This document shows positions 36,246 through 47,305 of a stretch of 64,000 nt of DNA, in pieces. Every line of letters begins with the position of its first letter. Within the stretch, counting starts at the first letter, position 1. Both the position numbers and the translations under genes were made by a program. The notes beneath the pieces are model-generated. The model made no database searches and had not been told where the DNA came from. It worked only from the letters and a program-made list of their open reading frames with translations. Source of the stretch: Asterochloris sp. CNOR1 (lineage: Eukaryota; Chlorophyta; Trebouxiophyceae; Trebouxiales; Trebouxiaceae); contig OZ017750.1 of NCBI GenBank assembly GCA_963969365.1, forward strand, positions 2,604,001 through 2,668,000, read 5' to 3'.

Positions 36246-39200
36246 TCACAGCTTGTGGTAGGCAGATGCCAGCAGGCGCGCCATATAGTCCTGGCGCTGC
36301 TGCATGTTCTCAAGAGCCTGCAGGGCACAAAGGAGCCTCTGAACTCACGCTGCATGCTGCCCTGACATAAGCTGCGTCCTGCACCCATGCTGCATGCTGC
36401 CCTCACACAGGCGATGATCTGAAGTCATGCTGCATGCTGCCCTGACGCAAGCTATGTTCTGAGGGGCAAGGCGTCCGCTTCTGAGGCCCTGCCCAGCATG
36501 CAGCCATTGGTTGTTGGGCGCGCTGGAGCTGCACTTTGCACATCTACCGCTTTGTGGTGTCTAAACATGCAGCAGGATGTGCTGGGCAGACTGCCAGGGT
36601 CTTTGTATCCTTAGTACTGGGTCAAGGTGTTGCCAAGCTATTTAGAGTGCTGAGGCCCACCTGCCACTCGTAGAAGACCACTGTGCGGACTACAAAGCCA
36701 TATGACTCCAGCATGCACCTGCAGCGACCACCGCACCACCATTGGCAGGGCAGGGATGAGCACAGCCTGCTTTCCAGCACCCAAAGCTGGGGTGCCACGA
36801 AAGACAGCTGCAGTGCTGCCACCCAGCTCAATTGAGGCCTGTTTCAGGTGGCAGAGATGGCAGCAGGTGAGCTGACCACCAGTTCACATGAGGCTATATA
36901 TTTAGAAAGCAGGCCAGCAAGTGCTTGGAAGGGTCACCTGAAAGCCACGGTCGAGCCCAGGGGCCTGTGGCAGTTTACACTGAAGTTCTCAGGCCCGTCT
37001 ACCTGGATCACTACCTGCAGCAGACATGCATATTGCTCAACTCAGGTATCATCTCCAGCAGAGCCAGCATCGATACAGAGCCCACAGGAAGGTGCCAGCG
37101 CATACACTGAGCAGGTTTGCTCTGCCGACAGAGGCCGAAGCTCCCGCTTCGCATGTACCGCAACAACCTCAACTGCTTCACACGTGCTTCTTTGCTCGGG
37201 CCAGCCACAGTCATGCCACACCAGCAGCTCACCTAGCTAACCCATGAGGCTGTAGGCAGGCAGCGGCCAACACACGAAGCCCCTGCCACACAGAGGTGTA
37301 CGCCACAGAAGTGAGTCCGCAGCACTCTCACCTTACCGCCCTGCAGGGCGATGTCCACACAGAACAGGCCATCTTGCGTGACGTGCTGGTTGGTGTGCTG
37401 TACGCCCACAGAGAACAGGGCCCCAGAGACCTCCTCATGAAGCCGGCTCAGGTGCCCTGAACAACATGGCAGCTCCTTCCGCACAATGCAGGCTGTGGGG
37501 TACAGGCTGAGATGCGCTTTTTGATGCACTGACCAGCAGGCAGTGCAGGGATATTGCTGGAGTGCCCTGCTCAGCACACAAACAGCGCCCTCCATCTGCA
37601 GACCTCACGAGGGGGGCCTACAAGGCCGATAGGGCACATGATGCTCAGCCTGGTGACATCATCTCCACAGACGGCATGACCAGAGCCTGGGCACATGCAG
37701 AGGCGGTGCAGGGCAGGGAGCAGGATGCAGCGCTGCGCACCTGTGCTCTGCCCCACAGAGGCCTTCCACACGGCGCGGCCGGCCTCCAGCAGCCCCGTGG
37801 GGAAATACATGGCCGGCATGGGGCTGTCCTGCCTGCTCAGCTGGGCAGGGCGTCCTGCAGCAGGACGAGAAAAGCAGTCAGCAGGCAACCGGCGACTGGT
37901 AACATGAACTGGGCATGGCACCAGTCACAAGCAGTACAGTGTGCTGGTCCAGGCATCACCAAACAAACTGAGACCACCAAGAGACAAAGCAGGCTGTGTG
38001 ATAGAGCTGGTGTTGAGAACATGCCTGCACTCACCATTGGAGCCCAGCAGGAGGTAGACAGTGAACATTCGATGCAGATCAGCGGCGTCAAAGCTTGTCA
38101 CGGGCAAGGCACTCAGCTTCTCCAGAAGCGCCTGCAGACACAGCAACAACTGCTCAGGGCGGGGCACAGTCATCATGCTGCCGCTTGGGCGGCTCAGCTG
38201 AGTGGAAGGCACAGGCAGTGAGGTGGGGGTGGTTCACCAGGGGTATGCTGCCCATGTGGTACGCATGACTAGCCTTTGGACACATGCAGGCAGTGTTTTG
38301 CACCCCACAGCCACGCTAGCCACGCTGCTCCAAGCACCTCTGCATCATGGAAGGCCCATATGAAGAGCATGCTGAAGTGGTCCTGGACAGATGCAGGCTC
38401 ACCTTCCAGGTGTCCAGTGAGCACGCCTTCAGCGTGGCCAGTGCCCACATCATGTTGGCCACTTCCTGAGGCTTGAATCTGCAGGGCACCACTCCCACAT
38501 GTCAGCAATACTGCATGCAAATTGCAATGCGAGCCAAGCTGCAGCCTGCGTTCAGCAGAGGCTGCACATGAGGAGCAGCAGCTGGCAGCGTTGCAGGGCA
38601 GCTCACCTGTGCCAGTGGCGCAGGCAGTAGGTGGCTGCCAGGCGCAGCAGGTCATTGGAGGGGTAGTGGAAGAGCCTGGCGTAGGACCAGATGCTGTTGG
38701 TGGTGTCCTGCAGGCAGCAGCATTGAAAGCAGGGGACTCATTTTGTTGCACAGGAATCAGATCTACATGTCAGCTAAGTGGGGCACAGATGTAGACTGCA
38801 GCATGCCTCAGCCAGCAGGCAGGCCAGCTAGGACACATTCAGGCCATACTCGCTGCAGGGTACAGCCCAGCCGCGCCAACGACTAGATCTTCAGGGCAGT
38901 GAACATCTAGTGACACCTGAGGCTGCAGCTTGCTGTGCCCACAGAGCCGTCCCACAGGGCCAAGAACTGGCAAGACGCAATTGGAAACAACCTGCGCTCA
39001 GGGCTGCAGCCTGCTGGCACAGTGCTTACCTGCATACAGCACCCCGAAGGTGATGCCACGCACAGATGGCTGGAATGTTTACCTGAGGGCTAGAGTGGAT
39101 CAGATTGCCAACAGGTGGCCATTCAAAGCAGCTGCAACCCCCACAAGCAGAGCTGTGCCCCCCACTTGTGGGCTGTGTTGAGAAGCTTGTCAGGAAACTG

Positions 39201-42200
39201 CGGGGAGCCGCCAACAGCAGCTGCGTACCCCTACCAACAAAGCTGTGCCAACAAGCAACAGCCACCTGCGGGCTGAACTGGTCCAATCTGGTAGCAATCT
39301 GCAGGGCAGCCATCTCCAGCAGCTGCACGCCTGGGTGGTGCTCCAGGGTGGCAAAGCTGAACAGCATGTTGGCCAGCTCCTGGGAGTTGTACTGGTGCAG
39401 GGAATGCATCACACGGCGGGCTGCCACATCCAGCACCTGCACCCCAGGGTTGAACCCCAGCTTGGCGTATGCCCACAGGCTGTTGCTCACAGCCTGCAGC
39501 AGCGGCAGCAGCAGGGTCAGGTGGCGGCCTTCGGCTCAGAGCTTATGCACTTGTTGTATGCCATCAACAGGGGCTCGTTTGCAGCACGCCATGGGGTGTC
39601 CCTCACATGGCAAGCAAGCGATGGCCCATGCATGAAGTTGGTGCCACGCCAGCTTCTTGAACAGCAGCCCTGCGACCTGATACCAGGTTGCAGGCTGGTT
39701 CAGCATGGCAGGGACAGCAAAGGATGACACAAGACCAGAGAGCGAGCCTGGGGCCAGATGTGCCGCACCCACCCCAACATCTGCAATGCCATGGGCAGCA
39801 GACCCTTTGGTCTCTCGGTGTATGTGTCACCATTCCTAAAGCCGGTACACACTCTCCACATAGGGCCCAACGTGCTCATCATCTGCAGAGCCCTGGCCAG
39901 CAGACTCCCTGTCACTTTGTGACGCAGTGCATGACCTGCCCATCACCTGGGCCAAGTTTGCGCCCTCTGAAATTGACCTGAAAGAACTGGGAAGGACTCC
40001 AAGTCTCCCTTGAGCTGAGTCTGCTGCACCTGCTCCACCCTCTACGGAGGTCTGAGCTGCCAGCAGGTCCCTGGGGACGTGCAACAGATGCAAGCCCACT
40101 CCGCCACAGGATGCAGGACACCCTCTCACCTGTGGGCGGAAGTGCTGCACCTGGGCGACCATCTGCAGGGCCATGGCCACCAGCAGGCCCTCCCCAGGGT
40201 CGTGCGCCAGCGTGGCAAAGGACCACAGCAGGTTGGCCACCTCCTGCGGCTTGAAGCACGCCTTGCTCAGGGCTGCCTGCCGCGCGCAGCCGTCCAGCAG
40301 CTCAGCGCCAGGGTAGTGACGCAGGGTGGCAAACGCCCACAGCGTGTTGCTCAGGTCCTGAGAGGAGAGGGTTTACTTTTTAACAACTCCAGCTGTGATG
40401 AGCCCAATGAATGGCACTGCAGAGGCATGTGGACGCATAATGCAGCAGCTTGCTGCAGCGCATGCAACATCCAGCCGCACACATGGCTTGCTGCAGCATG
40501 CAGAATACATTCCAGACAGTTTGGTTACCTGAGGCACTGACTTGGTCAGGTCCGCCACCATCTGCGCCCCAGCTGCTGCCAGCAGGCTTGGGGGGGGCCA
40601 GTAGGCCATCTTGGCATAAGCCCACAGCGTGTTGCTGGTGGCTTGCGGCCTGCAAGCACAGACCAGCCTCAGGACAAGTGAAAGCCCCAAATGACCAACA
40701 GTGTTGCCACTGTGGGCTCTGGTTCCAAATAGTGACCAGCACCCCACTGGACAGCAAATGCACTTTCTGCACCTGCTGAAAGACTGCAGGAAAACATGCT
40801 CAGCCCTGTGCTGGATGCCCAGGCAAGACCCCTGCAGTCAGCGCTGCGGCCCTGCAGTACATGATAGGGCAGGCTGGCCTACCTGAAGGTGCTGATGATG
40901 GCGGCTGCATGCTCCGCAATCTGGTCCAGCAGACCATCCTCTGGCAAGTAGCTCAGTGTGGCAAACGCCCACAGCTGCAGCAGGGAATGGGTATCACAGC
41001 CTGTTCTTGTGCAGGAGCGACCAGCTTGAGACACCTGGCTATCATGAAATGGCAGAGGCATAGAGGTAGCACAATGTGCGGAACGACCTGTACTGGCAGC
41101 TCAAAGTGGCCACACAGGGTCCAGCAGCCTTGTCCATGCAACTATGCAGCAGGCTTGTCAAGTCAGCGGCGGCCTGCGCTGCAGTTGATCACAGCAAGCA
41201 GGGCGCAGTGCAGGGCCTCACTGTGTTGCTGACGGCCTGCGCCTCAAAGCGCGGCAGCAGGGTGCGGATGGCATAGATCAGCTGCTGGAACTGGTTGGTG
41301 TAGATGATGGAGGGGGGCTGGTGAGACTGGTTGGGCGGCTGCAGCTTGGCCAGCCGGTGCAGGGCGGTGGCCACATTGACCTCATCAAAATTGTACACCG
41401 AATCTGTGATGATGTCCAACACCTGCAGGGCGGGCAGGGCTGTGCCTACGTTGCAGAGTCAGCCCTCTGTGCACCAAGTCCACCTGATGTCCAGCATCTG
41501 CAGGCCGGCAAAGAGCGTCTGGAAGGGCCCAACAGCACAGCCCCTTTTAGAATAGCCAACTCCAACCGCGCCGCAGACATGAGCAACACGCTTTGGGCCC
41601 TTGCCATCCGATGTGCTGGCTCCTCCCACCTGCTGAGATTGGCAGGCTGCCAGTTGCTGACCAGTAGGTGGCACAGCAGGCAGCCCTGAAAAGGCCATCC
41701 CCACGTGAGACCCTGGCAGCTGAGACCTCCTGCCGAGCTGGCAGCTGCAGCCAGCCCACAGCATACAGGTGGAGATACAGCCGGCACAGCTGTGCACAGC
41801 TTGAAGAGGAGTGATTGTGGCCAGGGCAGCGCAGGCCTAGCTGCTCGCACTCAATGAGCGCGTGCCCTGTTTTCCAGCCAGATGGGCACAGTCACTGCTG
41901 AATCCTGAACAAGGCAGGCTCTAGAGACCTCATGAGTCATGGCTGAGATAACCAGGCGCCTGCTGCAGGTCTTGCAGGATCCGAGGAATGAGCGCACACT
42001 TGCCCTTCCCATAATTCAGAGCGGCCTGTCTGCACACCCTGTGCCAATTTGATGCATTTCCGGTAAGATTCAAGTTGGTCCCATGGCAATTCTGCTGGGC
42101 ACACGCACCTGCTGGTAGTGGACAGCGCTGGCCAGCCTCTTGGTGATGACCTTGTTGATGTTGCACTCCGCAGCCTGCTTGCGCTGGGACTCCAACCCCT

Positions 42201-43270
42201 CAGGCAGGCGCAGGTAGCCCGACGCCTTGAGCCCCGGCTTGCCCTGCACCGAATCCTGGGCCCCCACCAGCAGCCCGATGGGCAGCCTGTTCAAGGGCAC
42301 GGGCCCCTGGTTCAGGCTGTGGGCCGGCAACTGCTGGCTCGCGCTTCTGCGACCCATCTGTGCTGGCCCACCAGCCCCCCCTCGGGTCGCCTGCTGCTGC
42401 TGCAGCTGCACCAGGTGCTGCTGCAGCAGCATGCCATTGTGTGTGTCCCCCCCGTCCATGCGCTGGCTTGCCTGCTGGGGCCAGCCAGCGCCAGCAGCCA
42501 GACAGGTAGGCAGCTGCTGAGGGGCCGCCTGCGGGGGGGCCGCCATGCCCTGGGAGGACCAGAGGTTGTAGGGCAGGTCGGTGCCGACAGCAGCTGAAGG
42601 ACTGTCTGTCCTGCGGAGCTCAGTTGCGATCGGGTCAGCAGAGTTGGGCAGGCTGGCGCCGCTGGTACCGCCTAGTGTGCCCAGGAGCAGGCCATCGCCG
42701 GGTGCCCCCGCCCTGAGCCCCAGCTGCTGCAGGCTGAGCAGCACCTGCTGTGCCTGCGCCTGCCAGGGGTCTGAGGGCGGCATGATCGGCGATATGAGGC
42801 CCAGACGCTTGATGCCACTGGGTGCGTGCAGGGACCTGCTGGGTCCCTGGCACCCCTGCGGCGCAGGAGCGGCATCAGCAGCAGTCACTATCGACCCACT
42901 GCTATTGCCTGCCTGCTGCTGCTGCTGGAGGCCCCTCTCCAGGGCACCACCATGTGCGCTGGGGGCGCCTTTCAGCTGGCTGTCAAGCGAGTTCAAACTT
43001 TCCCAGTTGCAGCTGGATGCTGATGGGCTGCCCACTGTGGGGCTGGCTTCCCCTGGTTCCAGGTTGGGAAGGCCCTGCATGCACAGAGAGCATACCAGAT
43101 GAGTGATCTGGCCTGAGGGCATGTCAAATTCTCACCACTTCTGCAACGGTGCAGTGGCGTTGGGTGCAGCTCACCTGCAAGGGGAATGGCTTGGGCCGGT
43201 AATTTCCTCCAGGAGGACCCAGCTTTGCGGGTAGTTGAAAGAGACCGCTGCTCAGCGTGTTCAGCTCACA
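36246..43270 (-). CDS. RAP-domain protein with tandem 38-residue helical repeats (organelle RNA-binding type)
   Basis: RAP-domain proteins of algae and plants usually act in chloroplast or mitochondrial RNA processing and translation. From 5' to 3': an exon ending GPPGGNYRPKPFPLQ (lower edge 43175); a 966-bp low-complexity exon (43074-42109); LDIITDSVYNFDEVNVATAL (41422-41222); then repeat exons 40974-40884, 40649-40529, 40357-40130, 39493-39266, 38707-38607 and 38478-38403, each with cores like SNTLWAYAKM, NLLWSFATLAHDPGEGLL and FRPQ; then 38131-38035, 37854-37741, and the C-terminal RAP domain over 37456-37332 (GLFCVDIALQGGK), 37014-36938 (VDGPENFSVN, PLGSTVAFR), 36718-36661 (MLESYGFVVRTVVFYEWQ) and 36317-36246 (ending ASAYHKL). 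All these joints keep phase. Exons at about 39040 and 38330 may be missing from the model. The 5' end and targeting peptide are uncertain. RNA target unknown. Confidence 0.88.
36342..36461. repeat. 40-bp tandem repeat, three copies, in last intron of RAP gene
   Basis: The core TGCATGCTGCCCT(G/C)ACA recurs at 36351, 36391 and 36431, exactly 40 bp apart, with only a few substitutions between copies. Confidence 0.85.
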
Positions 43271-43376
43271 AAAACATCCATGGCCAAGCGGGTTTGTCAA
43301 CTGGCCCGTGGTATCCAGATGACGTCAATAACCTAAACCTGAGTTGCTGCTCAATACTATATTTATACTACTTGGC

Positions 43377-45879
43377 ATGGAAACCCCAGATCGCAGCAGA
43401 TTGGGTGTATTGCATGGCCATCTCAACCCATACTCTCCGCCACCCCAAGCCCAGATCCGGCCTCAGGCAGTGTCCACAGTCCAACATGCAGATGCAGTGG
43501 TCATTGGGGCAGGCAAGCATGAGCTCTCTTGCACCTGTCCCATATCCATGTGCAAAGTTGATGCACAACTGCCCATGCAGGCGTGGTGGGGCTAGCCATT
43601 GCACAGAGGTTGGCGCTAGCAGGCCACAAAGTGCTTGTTCTTGAGGCAGAGCATGATGTAGGGCAGCACAGCAGCAGCAGAAACTCAGAAGTGATCCACG
43701 GCGGTGGGTGCCAGACAATAGTGCGGCCTGCACTCCAGCAGCATGCAGAAACAATGCTGAGTGTGCAGGCATCTACTATGTGCCAGGCAGCCTCAAGGCC
43801 AAGCTGTGCATCAAGGGAAGGGACCAGCTATATGCCTACTGCAAGCAACACGGCGTCAAACATGACAGAACGGGCAAATTAGTGGTGGCCCACACAGAGG
43901 AGCAGGTGGGGCCCCTGCACGGCTTCTGATCTGCAGCAGCCTTGGTGATGGATATTGCACAGCCTGCAAGGAAGCAAGTCGGGTCTGCAGGTGCCCAAGC
44001 TGCGACAGTTCCTGGAGACAGGGCGGGAAAACGGGATGACAGACCTCAAGTGGCTGGAAGGAGAAGAAGCCATGGCCATGGAGCCAGAGCTCCACTGCGT
44101 GGCTGCCCTGCTGTCACCCAGCACAGGCATCATTGACAGCCATGGGTGAGCTGTGGTGAGAGGGATGAGGCCTCTCAGTGCATAGGATCTGGTGCCTTGC
44201 CTGGCGCATGTGCTGTCAGTCATCAAGGTGGCTCTGCCAGTGCTGACGCTGGGCTGCAGTCGCTGCATGCACGCACTGCCGGCCTGTCTCACTTGCACCA
44301 TTGCACTGCGCTGACTGGCAAGCTGCGCGCTGCAGGCTCGTGCTTTGGGTCTGTGCCATGCCTGCCTGACCAGCTCTTGATCTGTCATGCTTCCATCAGC
44401 AAGCCTTCTGGATGCAGTCTCATGCAGGCCTACCGCAGACAGCTGGAGCAGCGAGGCGGCTCAGTAGCCTGCAGCAGCCAGGTGGTTGGAGGGAACCTGA
44501 CTGGTGCGCTGCTGTCTTGAAGATGAGGAAGGCAGCTTGCCAGCTGCGCCTGGGGTGGATTTGCAGAGAGGCAGCTGCTGTTGGGGGCAACTGGCATCAG
44601 TGGAGCGCCCTGCAGGCCCGTCAAGCTTGCTTTGTGCCAGGCACTCTGTCACGGGTGGTTCAGGCCGAACTGCACGCACCTGCATGAGGGCACCAGAGAT
44701 GGCCGACCAGCCGGGGGGAGGCCCCATGCCCTGCCCCCTCTCCAAATCGCCCCAGTCAGCGCCAGACTGCCTGTGGGTGCAGGCCAGCAGAAGACGCTGG
44801 TGGTGAAGGACACCAGGTCTGGGGCTGAGCGGCAGGTGTTGGCCCACATCGTAGTGAATGCGGCAGGCCTGTTTGCGCAGAAGGTCAGCAAGAAGCTCCA
44901 GGGCGTTCCTGGCGCCACCATCCCGCAGTGCTACTATGCCAGAGGCCACTACTGCACTCTGAAAGGTGAGGCTCCCAGTGCCACTAGTCCTGCTCACTCC
45001 AGCGGCCCCCCCTCGTGGGCCTCAAGCCGGCTGTGCATGTCAGATTTTATTCAAGCTGCAACCCCTCACATCTGAGACCCCAGCAGTTATGTGAAAACCC
45101 TGCTCAGCAAAACTGCTGCTGTGTGCAGACAAGGCACCCTTCCGGCACCTGATCTACCCCATGCCCGAGAGCTGGGGCCTGGGGGTGCACCTCACTCTGG
45201 ACCTGCACGGCTCTGCCAAGTTTGGTCCAGACGTGGAGTGGTTGGACACAGTGGAATACAATGTGGACGAGCAGCTGGCTGAGAAGTTCTACAGTGTCAT
45301 ACGGCTGTACTGGCCAGGGCTGCCGGATGGTGCCCTCACGCCGTCATACTCAGGCATCAGGTCCAAGGTGTGTACTCCATGACTGGAGGTCAGCATGCGA
45401 TGTTGGCTGCCTGCGTGGAGGCTCAAGACCTGTGCCGACATGACTTCATCGAGTGTCCAGCATGCCTTTCTTGCGGGCCTACTGCACAATCTCTGGTGGC
45501 CGGGTAGGCAGCTCAGCTGCTGGAGGGACAGACGATCCTGGCCACTGCAGACCTGAGCAAGTTCTGGAAGGTGCTGAGGATGACTGCCTTCATCAGCTGG
45601 AATGACTCTTGGCAGCCTGTCTTGTAGACCGAGCATGTGACTTGGAGAGGAAGCCCTTGGGAATGTTGCTTGCAGGTGGTGGGGCCAGGGCAGGCTGGTG
45701 GCGACTTTGTCATTCAGGGGGAGCACCAGCATGGGCTGCCAGGCTTCGTGACTCTGTACGGCATTGAATCACCTGGGCTGACATCGTCTCTGGCAATTGC
45801 TGACCTGGTCCACGATATGCTGACTGGCAAGGTTGCTGAGGCTCAGCAGCATGCACCCTCTGGCGACCAGCTAGACTGA
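43377..45879 (+). CDS. L2HGDH: L-2-hydroxyglutarate dehydrogenase (FAD-dependent, mitochondrial type)
   Basis: L2HGDH oxidises L-2-hydroxyglutarate to 2-oxoglutarate, passing electrons to the respiratory chain; it is a metabolite-repair enzyme. The FAD-binding motif [20 protein letters not shown] is formed across the first intron, which uses a GC donor (GCAAGC). Then come [54 protein letters not shown] joined to [84 protein letters not shown] and the C-terminus [19 protein letters not shown]. These match the whole family length. The ATG at 43377 gives a short Pro/Gln-rich N-terminus that is not an obvious presequence. One exon between about 44515 and 44780 is unresolved. Confidence 0.93.
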
Positions 45880-45926
45880 GGCCCACCGCTCAGTCTTCAT
45901 GTGCTTCAGGATCCTGACTGCTCAAC

Positions 45927-45939
45927 TGTAAATTTGTAA
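45927..45939 (+). terminator. TGTAA polyadenylation signals of the L2HGDH gene
   Basis: Two TGTAA motifs, at 45927-45931 and 45935-45939, lie about 50 bp after the stop codon. TGTAA is the usual poly(A) signal of chlorophyte algae. Confidence 0.6.
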
Positions 45940-45981
45940 CTGGTATACAACAGAATGCTCTGTGCTGAACCAGACCTCAGA

Positions 45982-47013
45982 TTATCTGTCCCTTCTAAAA
46001 AGACGCCCAATGGGGTTGAGTATAGAGGCATGAGGTGATGTCAACCACATGCGCCATCTGTTCCTGCGTTTCAAGACCTTCAGCAGCTGTCTCACCTGCA
46101 AACATGAAGTGGATGTCCATAAGAATGCTGGTTTGACATTCATGGTGCCAGAGTCGACCATAACTTTGCACACCTGGGCATCTGTGTCCTGGAGGCTGCC
46201 AGAATTGTTAATGGTATACTGGGCAAGCCTGCGCTTCTGTTCAAGGGGCATTTGTGCTGCTATCTTATTTTCTGCCTCCTCTTTGCTGCACTTGTCTCGC
46301 TGCGTTAACCGTTGCACCTGCGATCACAAGCTACACATGTTCAACACATTCACTGACCCAGAGCATGCCGGAAGGGCTGGCTGCTCACTTGCTGCTCATT
46401 TGAGCAGTCGACCAGCACTGCTGAATTGAAATACTTGTGTGAGCATGTCTCAAATAGAAGTGGCATGTCCACCACCTGCACAGCACCGAAGCTTGAGAAT
46501 GGCAATCGCTGCAGGACATCAGCTTACGCGGCGCTGCTCAGCATGCTCTTACTAGTGTCAAGGTGCCCTTGAGCCAATGCCAGATGATCTGCCTGATCAG
46601 GCTGGCAAACACAGGGAGATGGGTTGCTTTGTTGAGCTTCTTGCGGGCAACTGGGTCAGAGAAGACATGCTGCCCCAAAGCCTTCCTGTCGATCTCCCCT
46701 GCAAGGCTGCTGAGATGGGTCAGTCAGCACTCTGTTTGGTCTCAGCGTGCATGCCATTCGCACCATTCTTTTGGAGGATGCTGCTGCCAAAAGCCTTCAC
46801 CATGCGGCGGTAGCCCCAATGGCCCTGCACATGGTGCAGCATGTTCGGCAGCAGCAGTGCAATCTCCAGGTGTGACAGGCATGATCTGACCTTCTTGGCT
46901 ACATCATGTGCAATCTCATCGCAGTCAACCACAGAGACACTGTGCTGCCTCAGTATTGTGACCACTGCGCTCTTGCCGCAGGCGATGCCTCCTGTCACAC
47001 CAACAAGCAACAT
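45982..47013 (-). CDS. COAE: Dephospho-CoA kinase
   Basis: This is the last step of coenzyme A synthesis, ATP plus dephospho-CoA to CoA. Exon 1 (47013-46891) has MLLVGVTGGIACGKSAVV with the Walker A loop, then SVVDCDEIAHDVAKK. Further exons give GHWGYRRMVKAFGSSIL (about 46833), GEIDRKALGQHVFSDPVARK with LNKATHLPVF (about 46702), VVDMPLLFETCSHKYFNSAV (about 46476), LTQRDKCSKEEAENKIAAQM with PLEQKRRLAQYTINNSG (about 46310), and a terminal exon LLKVLKRRNRWRMWL ending at 45982. The conserved DxxPLLFE and the QMPLExK lid are intact. It is a stand-alone kinase, with no fused PPAT domain seen. The 3' end lies about 100 bp from convergent L2HGDH, and the 5' end about 290 bp from the divergent MATE gene. 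Confidence 0.93.
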
Positions 47014-47305
47014 TGCACTGGTTAAACGGGTTACCGTAACCAGGCTACTTGCTGTCTATCTACCTCAACGCCTGCTCAGCTGGGACGCTGCAGGACCATT
47101 CAGTGCGTTTCCAGGGTCAAGCTCAGCAGCGCTTTGCTGACAAGCTGCCCAGTAGCCAGAACTGTCCGGCTGCTAAGAGCTCTCGTGTAGTGGCCCTCGC
47201 CGGCTGTACATGTGTCAAGAGCTGACACTGTACAGGCAATGCTAGCAGGGCAGCATGTTGGTCAACACCAGCCATTGATAAAGCTCCAGCACCCTCAAGG
47301 TGGGC

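Noticed and set aside
36340-36465. Short evenly spaced repeats as a CRISPR-like array
   Set aside because: Direct 40-bp units with no unique spacers, inside an intron of a nuclear eukaryotic gene; this is a minisatellite.
42118-43106. Plus-strand frames over the RAP low-complexity exon
   Set aside because: The minus-strand 350-codon frame has proper splice sites at both ends and joins the repeat exons; the plus frames are Cys/Pro/Trp-rich shadows.
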